Positions 9,701 through 18,955 of a stretch of 64,000 nt of DNA are shown in pieces (positions within the stretch are counted from its first letter, which is position 1; each line of letters begins with the position of its first letter). The stretch is from NCBI GenBank assembly GCA_914767715.1, contig OU612071.1, positions 11,887,493 through 11,951,492 on the forward strand, written 5' to 3'. The DNA is from Membranipora membranacea (taxonomy: Eukaryota; Bryozoa; Gymnolaemata; Cheilostomatida; Membraniporidae). Below the pieces are notes generated by a model. The model worked only from the letters and a program-made list of their open reading frames with translations, was not told the origin of the DNA and did not search any database. The translations under genes were made by a program, and so were the position numbers.

Positions 9701-10859
9701 TTCAAAGGTGGTCAATGTACCGATGAGTCAAGCCCATGTACACTTGGAGAGTTTGACGAACTCCTCTGTCAGCGGGGTTTCCTGCAGTCGCATAAAAGAT
9801 ATGGGGAAAGAAGTTATTCAAATTTACTCCGTTATTCTACAATACTAAAGAATCCAGGATTCAAAGGATTGAGCATAATATTCCATGCGTATGAGGTTCG
9901 TTGAGTAATAATAATAATAGTAAATAATAATAAATAATAATAAAATATGCCGAATAAGATGTGATACAAAATATCAGCCTCAAAGTAAGTCTTCAAGTCT
10001 ATGCTGATAGCTAATGCGTCTGGTTACGGGACAAATACTCAATAGTGTGTTCAAGCCTACATGCGGTTGAAGCCCTTTTCACCAGATGTTTCTAATAAAA
10101 TTAACGATATAATTATACTTATTGCTCCAACAATTATTAGCTCAAATCTCATACATGTACAATCTGCATCATTTTTTCTTCTTTCGGCCGTTTGATATAA
10201 TTTCAGAAAATCAGGGACATTCTGATCAAAGATTTTCTACTGTTGATCAATAAATTCACAATGGTTTCACACTATTAGAATATATTAGAAGCACTAGTAG
10301 TGCAGATCATACAGAGAAAACCGATCCCTTGCCGAGCACTCATTAATTTGTTTTACTATAATAACCCCAAGATGGAAATCTACTCGAATGCGCAATAGTG
10401 GCATAATTTGTCGCCCTAGATACAAATGTGAGAGCAGTCGCTAATCAAGAGAGAGTATGAGTGTCATATTAATTTATTTTGCATTGCATATTGCTTCATA
10501 TTATTACGCATTGTCGCTTATAGGTAGAAGAAGAATATGACTGGCTGGAAATCGGGATTGCTGATAAACGCTACCAGAGATGCGACAACTCTGTTGATCC
10601 TTTGATTTACAACTTTAACGTTTCAGAGGCTGACGATATCTACGTAACTTTTATGTCTGATTCTTCTGGAATTAGACCTGGTTTTATGATTGAGTTCAAC
10701 TTCGAATTAATCCCTAATACGGAATCAGCATACAAAGCAACCATAGATCATATTAAGTGTATAGTTTATGAATCGCCTCAAGCATTCCCTGATCCCTGGT
10801 CAACGGACACTTTCACATCTTCAACTCCTGAAACCATTGCCGACCCTGACGGCAAGTAA
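3580..10859 (+). CDS. Gene A: type II membrane coiled-coil CUB-like receptor (frameshift in exon 1)
   Basis: Eight exons inferred from splice sites and paralogues: 3580-3776, 5116-5220, 5704-5778, 6137-6217, 7512-7610, 7813-8967, 9708-9895, 10524-10859 (stop TAA). Exons 1-6 all end in phase 1, so exons 2-6 are symmetric. The predicted product (about 745 residues if in frame) has a basic N-terminus, a hydrophobic helix from about residue 15 to 40, a long N-glycosylatable coiled-coil stalk and a CUB-like C-terminus. The domain order suggests a cell-surface binding protein with its C-terminus outside. Exon 1 is 2 bases shorter than in gene B near 3706-3712 (GGAAACTC against GGAAGAGCTC), shifting the frame shortly after the membrane helix. 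Everything downstream is open, so this is either a very recent null allele or a sequence error. No family name is known to me; function is inferred from architecture only. Confidence 0.7.
3777..5115. other. Gene A intron 1
   Basis: The intron shares most of its length with gene B intron 1 (57787-58980). It contains a degenerate antisense SINE near 4290-4400, also found in gene B and so old, and a second SINE at 4774-5037 that is specific to gene A. No additional exon was seen. Confidence 0.6.
4774..5037 (-). mobile_element. tRNA-derived SINE, antisense, specific to copy A
   Basis: On the minus strand it starts GGAGGTGGCTCAGTTGG (A box) and has GTGGGTTCGAATCCCAC (B box), followed by a body with CCAGGTGTGCTCCGACC and a tail TTTTTTAATCAACC. 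The body is the same family as the plus-strand copy at 17092-17345. The paralogous site at about 58800 lacks it, showing insertion after the A/B duplication. Target-site duplication is short or unclear. Confidence 0.75.
5116..5220 (+). CDS. Gene A exon 2
   Basis: This symmetric phase-1 exon of 105 bases encodes a 35-residue stretch including NARIDTLSTKAN and DDYQMLQRF, likely the start of the extracellular stalk. The equivalent exon of gene M (26744-26848) is the same length and similar. Gene B has lost it. The intron sequence just downstream resembles that after exon 4, suggesting an ancient exon-plus-intron duplication. Confidence 0.65.
5704..5778 (+). CDS. Gene A exon 3
   Basis: A 75-base phase-1 exon encoding RYMNQSLAEITKQQKESDN followed by VFQNL, with heptad-like spacing that fits a coiled-coil stalk. 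Gene B differs at three amino acids and one silent site; gene M is four codons shorter at the start. Confidence 0.6.
6137..6217 (+). CDS. Gene A exon 4
   Basis: An 81-base phase-1 exon encoding YPTKQPGGDTTVQGHQG and KHQLYQQL. It is rich in Gly, Pro and Gln and probably a flexible linker. Gene M carries two tandem copies of this exon (27882-27962 and 29222-29302). Confidence 0.65.
6306..6645. mobile_element. TIR element (TATAGGAGTTTA) with tRNA-like module, intron of gene A
   Basis: Inverted termini TATAGGAGTTTA and TAAACTCCTATA bound 340 bp. Inside are subterminal repeats (TTTCGC, TTAAATTAAACTC) and, at about 6455-6535, a plus-strand tRNA-like module with TGGTGTAGTGG (A box) and GGTTCGAATCC (B box). 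The same element is at 59577-59907 (gene B) and, in the opposite orientation, at 28290-28646 (gene M), so it has moved independently of the gene duplication. Confidence 0.75.
6761..6980. mobile_element. MITE of the GGGGTCTTTCAATTAG family, decayed
   Basis: It begins GGCGGGTCTTTCAATTAGAA and contains the family hallmarks: a centre related to TCGCTCACTC...GTATATAGTTCC and GAGCGATTT-like arms. The right end is degraded. The duplicate is at about 60024-60243. Better preserved members are at 16192-16422, 28038-28275, 29472-29713, 45947-46189 and 46908-47163. Confidence 0.6.
7307..7908 (+). repeat. Tandem duplication (about 301 bp) containing exon 5 / start of exon 6 of gene A
   Basis: From 7307 to 7607 the sequence is repeated from 7608 onward: intron part, branch-point and acceptor region, and the exon start TATGTCACTCGAGA are all duplicated. 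The first unit makes the separate 99-base exon 5; in the second unit the same start is fused to the long stalk exon 6. Gene B has the identical arrangement (about 60569-61170), gene M only one such start. This is a direct view of exon gain by unequal exchange. Confidence 0.8.
7512..7610 (+). CDS. Gene A exon 5 (duplicate of start of exon 6)
   Basis: A 99-base symmetric phase-1 exon encoding MSLERFETKISSQATEIANF and RTDLQAADDRYK. Its product repeats the first about 32 residues of exon 6. Acceptor GGATTGCAG and donor AAAGGTACAT are both visible. Confidence 0.7.
7813..8967 (+). CDS. Gene A exon 6: long coiled-coil stalk
   Basis: A 1155-base exon (385 codons, phase 1 at both ends) encodes an uninterrupted hydrophilic helix-rich stalk. 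Several NxS/T sequons are visible (DNAS, ENMS, HNAT, LNGT). Units built around MNDSASAERNSLYVQLENL recur with spacing of about 58 residues, partly degenerate here and clean in gene M. The donor is TTTTGTAAGT; the frame runs on past it to 9080, but paralogues support splicing at 8967, because the next exon then completes a Cys codon and the CUB-like domain follows in frame. Confidence 0.8.
8968..9707. other. Gene A intron 6
   Basis: No exon seen. This intron is conserved in gene B (62230-62969) and recognisably in gene M (33001-33681), including the block GTCATTGGGTCATTATCAAG, which is more conservation than expected for neutral intron between the more distant paralogues. Confidence 0.5.
9708..9895 (+). 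CDS. Gene A exon 7: first half of CUB-like domain
   Basis: Phase 1 in, phase 0 out. It encodes CGGQCTDESSPCTLGEFDEL then CQRGFLQSHKRYG and NPGFKGLSIIFHAYE. This corresponds to the N-terminal strands of a CUB fold (Cys, G-hydrophobic-x-S near Y/G, then the hydrophobic F-x-L-type strand). The donor GAG|GTTCGT is weak but conserved in position with GAA|GTTAGT in gene M. Confidence 0.65.
9896..10523. other. Gene A intron 7 with TAA microsatellite and SINE-related fragment
   Basis: Contains a (TAA)n-like run near 9905-9945 and a fragment (about 9949-10085) related to the inverted-repeat/tRNA-like element at 25130-25445. No exon seen. Confidence 0.5.
10524..10859 (+). CDS. Gene A exon 8: second half of CUB-like domain and C-terminus
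   Basis: Begins VEEEYDWLEIG, the equivalent of the CUB core motif C/YD-x-LEI, continues to RYQRCDNSVDP, YVTFMSDSSGIRPGF and MIEFNFELIP, and ends with a Ser/Thr/Pro-rich tail ETIADPDGK before TAA. The order SDSS...GF...F is characteristic of the last CUB strands. Gene M has an unrelated, shorter tail. The protein therefore ends just after the globular domain. Confidence 0.75.
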   Translation, partial: VEEEYDWLEIGIADKRYQRCDNSVDPLIYNFNVSEADDIYVTFMSDSSGIRPGFMIEFNFELIPNTESAYKATIDHIKCIVYESPQAFPDPWSTDTFTSSTPETIADPDGK

Positions 10860-11090
10860 AATGATATTGTGATGTCTAAGCCTGAGCAATGAGAATACAA
10901 CTTTAACTGAGTTGTGTAGATGAAGTGGTTTTTGGTGTGATGAAACATGTAACACATTGAAAGCATTGTTGGCGAATACTTTCATGAATGTCTACGGGTT
11001 CAGGTTTCAGATCACAAGATTCGATAATAAAACGATACATGTAGAATGAAAGCCAGCTCACTTTATCTCTTCATTGTAAAAGCCTAAGTC
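10860..11090. other. Short 3' flank of gene A
   Basis: Presumed 3' untranslated and flanking sequence. An AATAAA-type signal appears near 11026 (GATAATAAAACG), a possible polyadenylation site. Confidence 0.35.
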
Positions 11091-11094
11091 TAAG

Positions 11095-11420
11095 TCTAAG
11101 TCTTCATTGCGGAGAGGGTTACCCCTCTAGAGTACAGGTGCAGGGACCCATGGTACTCAAGCCGCACCCTATGCCCTTGCCCGCCGGAATTCCGGCTACT
11201 CTTTATATCGAAGAGGCAGAGGGGGATATTTTTACTGCATGAGGGGTGTGCAAACACACAGTGGACCTCCGGTAGTTTTAGTCCCATTCCGCAAGGACCT
11301 GGCTAGGATGAATGGCGCGCCAGTACCAAATCAGAAATGACTGCCGGTGCTGGGAATTGAACCTGTACCTCACAGATCACAAGTCCGCCCCTTAACCATC
11401 ATACCACTCCCGACTGTAAG
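11095..11420 (-). mobile_element. tRNA-derived SINE, antisense
   Basis: Read on the minus strand, the head is GTCGGGAGTGGTATGATGG (A-box region) and CAGGTTCAATTCCCAG (B box), followed by a body running through GGCGCGCCATTCATCCTAG and GGAATTCCGGCGGGCAAG, with a flanking repeated (AAGTCT) stretch at the far end. It is a family different from the SINE at 4774-5037. Confidence 0.6.
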
Positions 11421-11559
11421 AGCCTTTACATTGACTTTCATGAACACAGTAATAGAAAAAGAAAGTATACCCATCACTACATCCAGAAAGGTTTTGCACA
11501 TGTCTTGAGTGCTACACAAACCTTTAAGTTAATTACCAACGACAAGTATTGTGAACAAT

Positions 11560-11940
11560 ATGGATCTGATAAATTTAAGAACAGTCTAAGCCAATTAATG
11601 AGGATTCTCTGTGATAACTTCTCTCTCCAATATTCCTTGTGAGGTTTTTGCAATGGTTGTAGTGATCAATTAATTCTTCTAAAGTTGAAAGTGACTGACA
11701 ATGAAAGTCTTACTAAGATGTGTAGTGGTAGTTGTCTCCCTGTTTTTCAACACTTATATTACAGTTAAGCAGAAAATCCTAGAATTTTCAGGGATCACTC
11801 TTTTCTATCTTGTTGGCAAAGGACATCAATCCTTTTGCACTGGCACAAGCTGTGCTGTTCAACCACAGTTAGGTTTTTTGTCATTAATAGTAACTGTTAT
11901 AAGGATATACCTTCAATGATAAAACAGCGTTCTCCAAGTA
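11560..11940 (+). repeat. 3'-flanking block shared with gene M flank
   Basis: This stretch aligns with 35215-35600 downstream of gene M over roughly 380 bases, including GTAGTGGTAGTTGT, TCCCTGTT and AAAGGACATCAAT. It shows that the ancestral duplicated unit included at least 1 kb beyond the CUB-like exon. Frames are broken in both copies, so any gene once here is dead or untranslated. Confidence 0.5.
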
Positions 11941-12260
11941 AGAAATACTCAGTGTTAAGATGGCTGCAAGGCGAGTTAGTGATATAACAATGTGATATTT
12001 GATAATGCGCTGCCCTAACTCACATTGCCGCTATTGCATTGGGACTTTCACCTTATCATAAAGACTGAAATTGTCAGACAGTGAGTTTGGTTGCAAACAT
12101 GTACACCACGGTGTAATTCATATAAAAAGAAGCCTGATTGATGTTAGTCTAAGTGATCAGACAGCTTCAATGCGAGTTAGGAGAATTACGTTATCAACCA
12201 TTCCCATGGGTGATAATGTAATACCACTAACTCGCATTGGAGCCATCTGAGCACGCGGAC
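11940..12260. repeat. Inverted repeats around GCGAGTTAG
   Basis: The arms CTTCAATGCGAGTTAGG (12166-) and CTAACTCGCATTGGAG (to about 12247) form a hairpin with a further matching TACG/TATCA segment inside. A related pair lies at about 11968-12045. Likely small foldback or MITE copies. Confidence 0.5.
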
Positions 12261-12339
12261 TAGGTTGATGAATCCATTCAACCAAGAAGAACAAATCTTG
12301 TGCTATGCTGCCAACACGCTGCTATAAACTAGATCAAAC

Positions 12340-12640
12340 ATGATCCGACTGGCCTGCATTTAGAGTTTTGAGCCACAGCTTGCCATTAAATGGGAATGAT
12401 CGAAATGTGGGTTGGATCATACTTGATATAATCGAAGACTCTAACTTGGGTTCGAATCCCGGTGGCCGCAGATTTGTTTCGATGTTATTTTTTCTCAGCT
12501 CTATCATGGAAATGGCTGCATATTTCGAGAATGAGCCAAGAGGTGACAACTCAGCTCGATGAAGGCCGACCTTGAAATTCACATGGTAACATGGTGAATG
12601 GCTCCCATCAGTGAGTGAATTTTCAAAATTCTTCATTTTG
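12340..12640 (+). mobile_element. SINE-like fragment with B box
   Basis: Near 12450 the sequence GGGTTCGAATCCCGGTGGCC is a clear Pol III B-box with T-arm; the A-box half is degenerate. The rest is unrecognised. Confidence 0.4.
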
Positions 12641-12649
12641 ATGCGCATA

Positions 12650-14450
12650 TTATATTATTCGGGCGGACAGGCAGTGCGCCTTGCAATGCTATAATTATAA
12701 TTTTAATACAACCTCTGATTTGACCGGTGCCTCTGAGGTAATCTAATAACGGAAACATTCACGTAAATTTTACCTTTTTGGTGTGCCGGATCGTCTCAGT
12801 CTTGTTAGTTACTTGTTTTGCTCACAATTCCCTGTACTTATTAATTAAATTATTATTGCGCATCGAGCATAGTAATTAACACCCATTATTTTAATTACAG
12901 TGGACTAATTCAAAAAGATATTTTGTGTGTAAAATGCATTGATATCAAAGGGTCATATTATCGAAAAAGATAATTTTCCTAAGCAGAATGTGCACAAAAT
13001 CCGAAAAAATATCATAATATAAAGTGTCAGCTGCAAAGTCATGGTATCAATACCTCATAAAATCCAACCACAAATCCAACCATCAAATGACAGCTGAAGA
13101 AGAAAAAACTAAAAAAAAACTAAATAGGGTCATATAAAAAACATAATTTGATCAGCAACAAAAAAAGTACATAAGGCTGGAGAAATATAAAAAAAAACGA
13201 ATATTCTGTGTAGATAACAGCGAATAAACTCGACCTTAACCGAATTAACTACCTAGTGATTAGCATACCGAATGCGGTTATAAAATAAGATAAGTTTATA
13301 ATCAGTTTATCAGCGATGGAGTCAAGTTGCTTTGTCTCACCCTCGTATACACCACATGGTTACAATATTGCAATGTGGGTTCTCCGGTTTACGGAGTCAC
13401 CACATTAACTCTCTAAGACTGAGATCTGTGCTCACAAGCTTGGGACGATGATTCTCGCTATGTGACATTGTCTTTGTACAATTATCTAGATACGATCTCA
13501 TTTAATTCGAGCGCAAAAATCTGACTTAGAGCATGTCTTTTAATTCTTATCAAGTCATTTAAAATCAAACGCAATTCAATTTAACAATGCATGTCTTCTT
13601 TTAACAAGTTATATTTTCTATTTAATAATACCATGCATGCTCAATTTAATTCATTTAACTAAATGCGTGGATGATACAAATAATCCAACCAAATGTTATA
13701 CTGTGCCATTACCAAATAATAAGGCAAGTTCTATTTCCCTATAGAAATCAATACTGTACAATAAATGAAATAAATATGACATGTAAAACTTTCATGTTTA
13801 AAAAGTGACCTGACACCAAATGAAGATGCAAACAAAGCGCCTGCCTGCCGACCAGAAGGCCGCCAAACAGATCATGATTTTCAATTGACAACAATGTTCT
13901 TAAATAGTATAAACCCAGACACATTAACAAACTGTTGACACCAATAAGCAAAAAAAAACAAGATTTAAAACACAATTTTCAATTACTGCAAAAAGAGGGT
14001 TGATCCGCAGCAAGAGTGAGTTGGTGTAAGTCAACCGATGGTGTTTTATTCTAATTCTGCATTGTCTCTGTTGGCGCCACCTTTACTGCGTTGTCACGGT
14101 TGTGGCGTTAGGTGGTACGGGCTAAAATTAGCATTTTTAATTTAACTTAATTGCGTGACCTCGACTTGAAGTTTAATGTCCTGACTGTTAACAGCGTGTC
14201 CTTGAGTTTAGGATGAGTGTACTGATGATGATATGAATATTGAATATTGTCTGACGTTGTTATCCTATGGTAGTTTTCCCTGGCTAGATATGTCTGCTAC
14301 TGTGGATGGGACAGCAATACGGGATCAGTCACGTCTCTAATCATAGTATATACAAATCTGTCTACAAAAGAAGCAGTGATATATTATGGATAAGGTAGCA
14401 ATCGCAAAAGCTTCTGATGTTTTATTGAAAGAAATCAATTAAAAAGTCTG
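12650..14450. other. AT-rich intergenic stretch, nothing recognised
   Basis: No exon, repeat family or RNA gene could be supported. Base composition is especially AT-rich between 12840 and 13700. Confidence 0.4.
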
Positions 14451-14454
14451 AGCA

Positions 14455-14960
14455 CAGAAAAGGAGACTCTGTGTGAGCTGGAACGGGTATTGAACCCGAT
14501 CGTAACCGGTGGGTTTAACCACCTCTGATCAGTACCGGGACGAGTCGGGTTTTACCTTTTCGGGTTTTAACTTCCTCAGGCCTAGCTTGTGAATTCATAT
14601 ACACTACCAACTTGTAATTACTAGCTGGTCATAGCACTGCCTGCACCAAGACTCAATCCCGGGACCTCATGCTACATTGGAAATGAATACTATATGCTCA
14701 TAACAACAGCTTTGAGTCATAATTATGCTGTGATCATTTAACATTTCAACATTACATAAAGCTTTCTTCAGACATCTATAAATCAAAATAAATCATTATA
14801 CTTGACAGAAAATGATGAAATTTAGTCTTAACATAGCTCCTTATGTCTAGATGAGAATTTACAAACTGAATCAAACTTAATACAGCAGTCTTTTATCCAA
14901 TAGATATATTGGCTTAAAGTTTTTGTTTCAAAAAGCATGACGTGCTTTGGGTCCCAAGCG
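14455..14960 (-). mobile_element. Degenerate TIR element related to 29713-30369, reversed
   Basis: Read on the minus strand, this shares diverged blocks with 29800-30260: the CGAGTCGGGT-rich end, the segment around GATGTCTGAAGAAAGCTTTATGTA, and a degenerate tRNA-like module. It is an older copy of the inverted-repeat family found in gene M intron 5. Confidence 0.5.
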
Positions 14961-15603
14961 CTTTTATAGTAGCCACTGTACATGTACTGTACATTAGTTA
15001 TTTTCTATGATATCAAAACGTCACTTCGTCAAAAAACGAGTTCTTGTCATAGCAGACAAAAATTAATTCAGTACCATAAACAAGGGACGTAAACATGGTT
15101 CGCTTTCGAAAACAGAGGGAAACGACAATGGTTGTTTTCCAAGTTAGCTACCAAAACATTCAAAATCCGGTGAAGAAGAATTGTCTGAGCTCCACTGTCT
15201 CTACATATTTCGCACCCCATCCCGTCCTTGACGAGGTCATCTGATTTATATGTTACACACTCATAGACCATATATTGAATATTCATTAATTTTTGTGGAC
15301 CTCATTGTGGCTCAACAGAGTTGTCTACACTTCACACATGAAATCAGATGATAGATCATGCTGTTATCAGGTAACACAAGCAGACAATCTGAACAAAGCA
15401 AGGGCTTTATACACCACCACTTGAAGAAAAAGTCATTTTCACTGACAGAGGCTATGTCTGTGTAAAATCAGTGAACTTTGTTTGAAAATAATCTCACCTA
15501 ACATTTGTATACCAGGGCTGTTCAATCTTTAACTCCTTATTCACTATCATCTCTAAATGTGCAGTCAAGGAGTACTTCTTCTTTATACAGTCTAACCACT
15601 CAT

Positions 15604-15886
15604 AGGTTGATGTAAGACTAAAGAGGAGTTAGCTATACCAAGGAGTTGGAGACTCCTAGGTTGATGTAAGACTAAAGAGGAGTTACTGTTAGCTATACCA
15701 AGGAGTTGGAGACTCCTAGGCTGATGTTAGACTAAAGAGGAGTTAGCTATACCAAGGAGTTGGAGACTCCTAGGTTGATGTAAGACTAAAGAGGAGTTAG
15801 CTAAACCAAGGAGTTGGAGACTCCTAGGTTGATGTTAGACTAACAGAGGTCAGGAGCTAGTTATACCAAGGAGTTAGAGACTCTAG
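15604..15886 (+). repeat. 54-bp tandem repeat, five units
   Basis: Five consecutive copies of a unit starting AGGTTGATGTAAGACTAAAG and ending TTGGAGACTCCT. The second unit carries a 6-base insertion and the last is diverged. Each unit contains AAGGAGTTGGAGACTCCT, an inverted repeat. Related AGGAGTTAGAGNCTCCTTG motifs occur near 3360 and 19340. It lacks the unique spacers of a CRISPR. Confidence 0.85.
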
Positions 15887-15944
15887 TCTAACTCCAGTCC
15901 TTGGTTATTATACATACACACTCCCTTGGTCGAACTGTTTTATA

Positions 15945-15948
15945 TCAT

Positions 15949-15979
<31 letters not shown>

Positions 15980-15980
15980 C
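15945..15980. repeat. TA/TG microsatellite
   Basis: An uninterrupted (TA)n run followed by TGTGTGTG. Confidence 0.8.
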
Positions 15981-16100
15981 ACTCATCATATTGGTTTAAC
16001 TAAATAATGAAAGTGCACCTTCACAAACTATACACTATGACTGTGACTATAATTGATAGAATGTTTATAAATAATAATGTAATTTAATACGTGAGTTAGC

Positions 16101-16180
16101 GATCGGGATAAGCTCAGTTGGTAGAGCCTTGGACTCTTGACTGCAAGGTAGTGGGTTCGATCCTCAGTGGTGCTCTCCGG
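16101..16180 (+). repeat. tRNA-like sequence, probably a pseudogene or SINE head
   Basis: A-box TAAGCTCAGTTGGTAGAGC and B-box GTGGGTTCGATCCTC are intact and correctly spaced, with an anticodon-like loop GACTCTTGACT. The acceptor stem ends do not pair, so a functional tRNA is unlikely. Confidence 0.5.
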
Positions 16181-16191
16181 TGCAACCTCCT

Positions 16192-16422
16192 GGGGGGTCT
16201 TTCAATAAGAAAGAGCCAAAATCGTAATCTGATCACTTAGTGAGCGATACCTGCTATGGCTGTCGCTTTCAGATCGCTCACTCATTGATGGAACTATATA
16301 CATTCTGAGTGAGCGACCTGGGAGCGATTTCGTCTAATTGAAAGACCAAGTGAGTGATAATTTTGAGCGATGTGATAGTGATAACTTGCTTTAGTAAAGC
16401 ATCGCTCTTGAAAGACCCCCCA
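16192..16422. mobile_element. MITE, GGGGGTCTTTCAAT family, intact
   Basis: A 231-bp element with termini GGGGGGTCTTTCAAT and TTGAAAGACCCCCC. The interior is symmetric, with GAGTGAGCGA on one arm and TCGCTCACTC on the other around TATATACATTCTGAG. No coding capacity. This is the best-formed copy outside gene M. Confidence 0.8.
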
Positions 16423-17091
16423 GATTAAAAATTTGTGTTTGCGACTTGAAACCTGAAACAGGAAAACCAAAGACTAGTGCAGCTTGATAAAGTATATACC
16501 ACAATAAATCACTAACTAACTAGGCACTAAAACATGCATAGTATGCATGCAATCCTACAGCAATAATACTTGCCTGTCTTGACAAGCTAAATAGCCTACC
16601 TTAATACCTGCTGGTATTACATTGGCAGCAGCATTAGTCGGATCTTTTTGACCGATCAATGAGGCATAGCACACCTATTTACGGGTCCCACCCATATCTT
16701 TTTGTTGTGATACATTGAATAGACTAGGCCCCTATTTCTTGTCGTTCAACTAACGGATTGTTCACTTTTAATCAAAATTGCATTTTGTTATCCAGTGGTT
16801 TTATTCACTTTTCATGTTAAATGCCAACTTAGCAGTCCCAAAAATTAAAATGTCATTATCAAGCTAATGTAATTTATGTGATGGTAAGACAGGCAGGGCA
16901 TATTAGGAGATAAAGAAGAGAGAATCGGGTGGCAGGGTTTACGCCATGATCGGTCACTTGGACTTGCAAGCCTGTATTTCGCCCATATCCAGTCATGGAC
17001 CACCCAAAACCTATAACGGAGTATCCATTCAACCATACATCCAATAATCCAACTCAATCTCCAGTTAACCTTGTACATAGTAAGTAGTAGG

Positions 17092-17345
17092 AGGTGGCTC
17101 AGTCGATTAGAGCGCCGTTCCTTTATTTAGCATGCATATGTTGACGGTTGTGGGTTCGAATCCCACTAAGTCCATCGGCTATTGGGGTTCTGCTGGCCCC
17201 CAGGTGTGCTCCGACCTGCCTGGTAACAGAGAGCAATCTGGCACAGATATTGCGGCCTCGCCAATAAGGCAACCACATTTTCGCCGTCCATGCTTTGGGA
17301 TGTGGCTTGTGATGAGACAACTGATTTTAATCAACTTTTTTTCAA
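17092..17345 (+). mobile_element. tRNA-derived SINE, plus strand
   Basis: Starts GGAGGTGGCTCAGTCGATT (A box), has GTGGGTTCGAATCCCAC (B box), a body with CCAGGTGTGCTCCGACC and GCACAGATATTGCGGC, and a TTTTAATCAAC tail. Same family as the antisense insertion in gene A intron 1. Open frames across it in both strands are incidental. Confidence 0.75.
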
Positions 17346-17504
17346 TCAAAGAGTCAGCTTCCAGTTCCCCTGAGGTTTTATGGCATTTATTACTGCGGTA
17401 TTATCATAATAAGATCAGGCTTTGTAAAAGCTACAAACAGTTTTTTTTGGAAGCGGTTAGCACTGGGCCTAGATAGGAAGCCTTTAAATTAGAATAAGGG
17501 ATAC

Positions 17505-17680
17505 TTTAAGAAAGAAAAATATCACTATCACATTGCTCAAAATTACCATTCACTTGGTCTTGGGGCTCCCAAATCGCTCACTCAGAATGTATATAGTTCC
17601 AACAATGAGTGAGCAATTTCTGAGGTAGCGTTCATTAACTGAGCGACACAGATTGCGATTTTGGCTGTTTTTAGTATATT
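17505..17680. mobile_element. MITE fragment, GTCTTTCAAT family
   Basis: Contains the family core TCGCTCACTCAGAATGTATA and the GAGTGAGCAATTTCTGAG arm, but lacks clean ends. Confidence 0.5.
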
Positions 17681-17785
17681 TATGTGTATATAGTATATGA
17701 CCATTGTTTGTATGATGGAATATTTATGCTAATTTTGTTCCAGGATCAAGAAAAAAATGTGATACACCTCTGGCCGGAAGTTCTA

Positions 17786-17830
17786 GGGGAGGCAGGGAGG
17801 CACGGAGACACTGCCTGCCTCCCCTAGATA
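17786..17830. repeat. Short GC-rich hairpin
   Basis: CTAGGGGAGGCAGG and CCTGCCTCCCCTAG pair perfectly around a short loop. It could be a stem in a transcript or a small mobile remnant; nothing decides this. Confidence 0.45.
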
Positions 17831-18514
17831 GCTAAATACAGTGGCCTCACAACACTATAATTGAATAAACGGTGTCAGAATCAGCTTCTCTGGAATTTCC
17901 GTTTGCACATTAATGCCTTAATTCGCTCGGGGAAGAGCTTACAGGTTCCCTCCCCTATCATGTTTTTCTAAACTACTACATTCATATAATACCCTGGATG
18001 ACTGACAGCCTCATACCGAACAGACATCTGGAGTACCGCAGTATAGCTTGTGCAATAAACACTTGGTGTGCCTGTTATACCCTGTCTAGGCTACGAATAA
18101 GTTTGTTCCCTCTGTGTTGGCATAGGGTTATCGCAAAAGTCGATCATCTGGCACGGCGACTCCATATCCCAATTTTGGGCTATCCCTTCGCCACCAAAAA
18201 GAAAACAAACAACACAAACTGGTGACTATCTAACAGGAAATTTCCCTTGATACCATCATTAATATATCGCATTAGAACTCTCAGCTGGTATCACCAAACA
18301 CCTGTCCAACCTTTCCAGACATGCCTTTCAGTCCAAGCACCTGTTTGTATTCGTTTCAGACACTTCAACAGGTCACAATCTTAGGACTGATCTAGAAAGG
18401 CATCATTAATATTCAAAAATGGTGAAATGAGTACTGCAGAGGAACCCATGTGTGTGAATATTTGCATTCTCAGTATCAGTAGTTTCCAAAGTAACATATC
18501 CTTTATTTTATATC

Positions 18515-18627
18515 ATTGCAGTAAGATAACGAAGCATGTGAAAGTGATGCAAGGATGGCATATGGCAATGTCGGATGACTTTGCAAGAAGAAGTTATAGA
18601 GCTGTGCAGTTGGCGGCAAGAAAGTAA
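18515..18627 (+). CDS. Possible terminal exon, unidentified
   Basis: After a CATTGCAG acceptor an open frame encodes KITKHVKVMQGWHMAMSDDF then ARRSYRAVQLAARK and a stop. Composition looks protein-like, but there is no homologue I recognise and no connected exon. Weak call. Confidence 0.25.
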
Positions 18628-18856
18628 CATTGGCGGTGAGTACAGTTACCATCTGTTACGGTTACAATATGAGTTTGTAGTACAACTCACTACATAATCA
18701 TGCACCACTTGCGCTGAATGTTTAATGTCTTATCACATCTCAAATCCCATTAATAATTGCTCTTATCACATATGATTTGCATATGTGCATATTGTTGAAT
18801 TCAAACGATTTTTAGGAACCTTTTCATTAGATAACCTTCCTCATCAAAACCTAGAG

Positions 18857-18955
18857 CAAGTTTGATCCATTTTTCCCTCATTGGAATTCCCCCCCCCCAT
18901 ACTGACACGCCCGTAGAGGGGGCAATTCTAATGAGGGAAAAATGGATCAAACTTG
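18857..18955. repeat. Inverted repeat with poly-C loop
   Basis: Arms CAAGTTTGATCCATTTTTCC and GGAAAAATGGATCAAACTTG pair, extended by CTCATTGGAATT / AATTCTAATGAG, around a C-rich loop. A foldback remnant. Confidence 0.65.

Noticed and set aside
15604-15886. CRISPR array
   Set aside because: Units are contiguous with no unique spacers, and the genome is eukaryotic.
16101-16180. Functional tRNA gene
   Set aside because: A and B boxes are good but the acceptor stem does not pair; treated as tRNA-like repeat.
17123-17476. Open frames on both strands as genes
   Set aside because: They lie within a tRNA-derived SINE; the frames come from repeat sequence.
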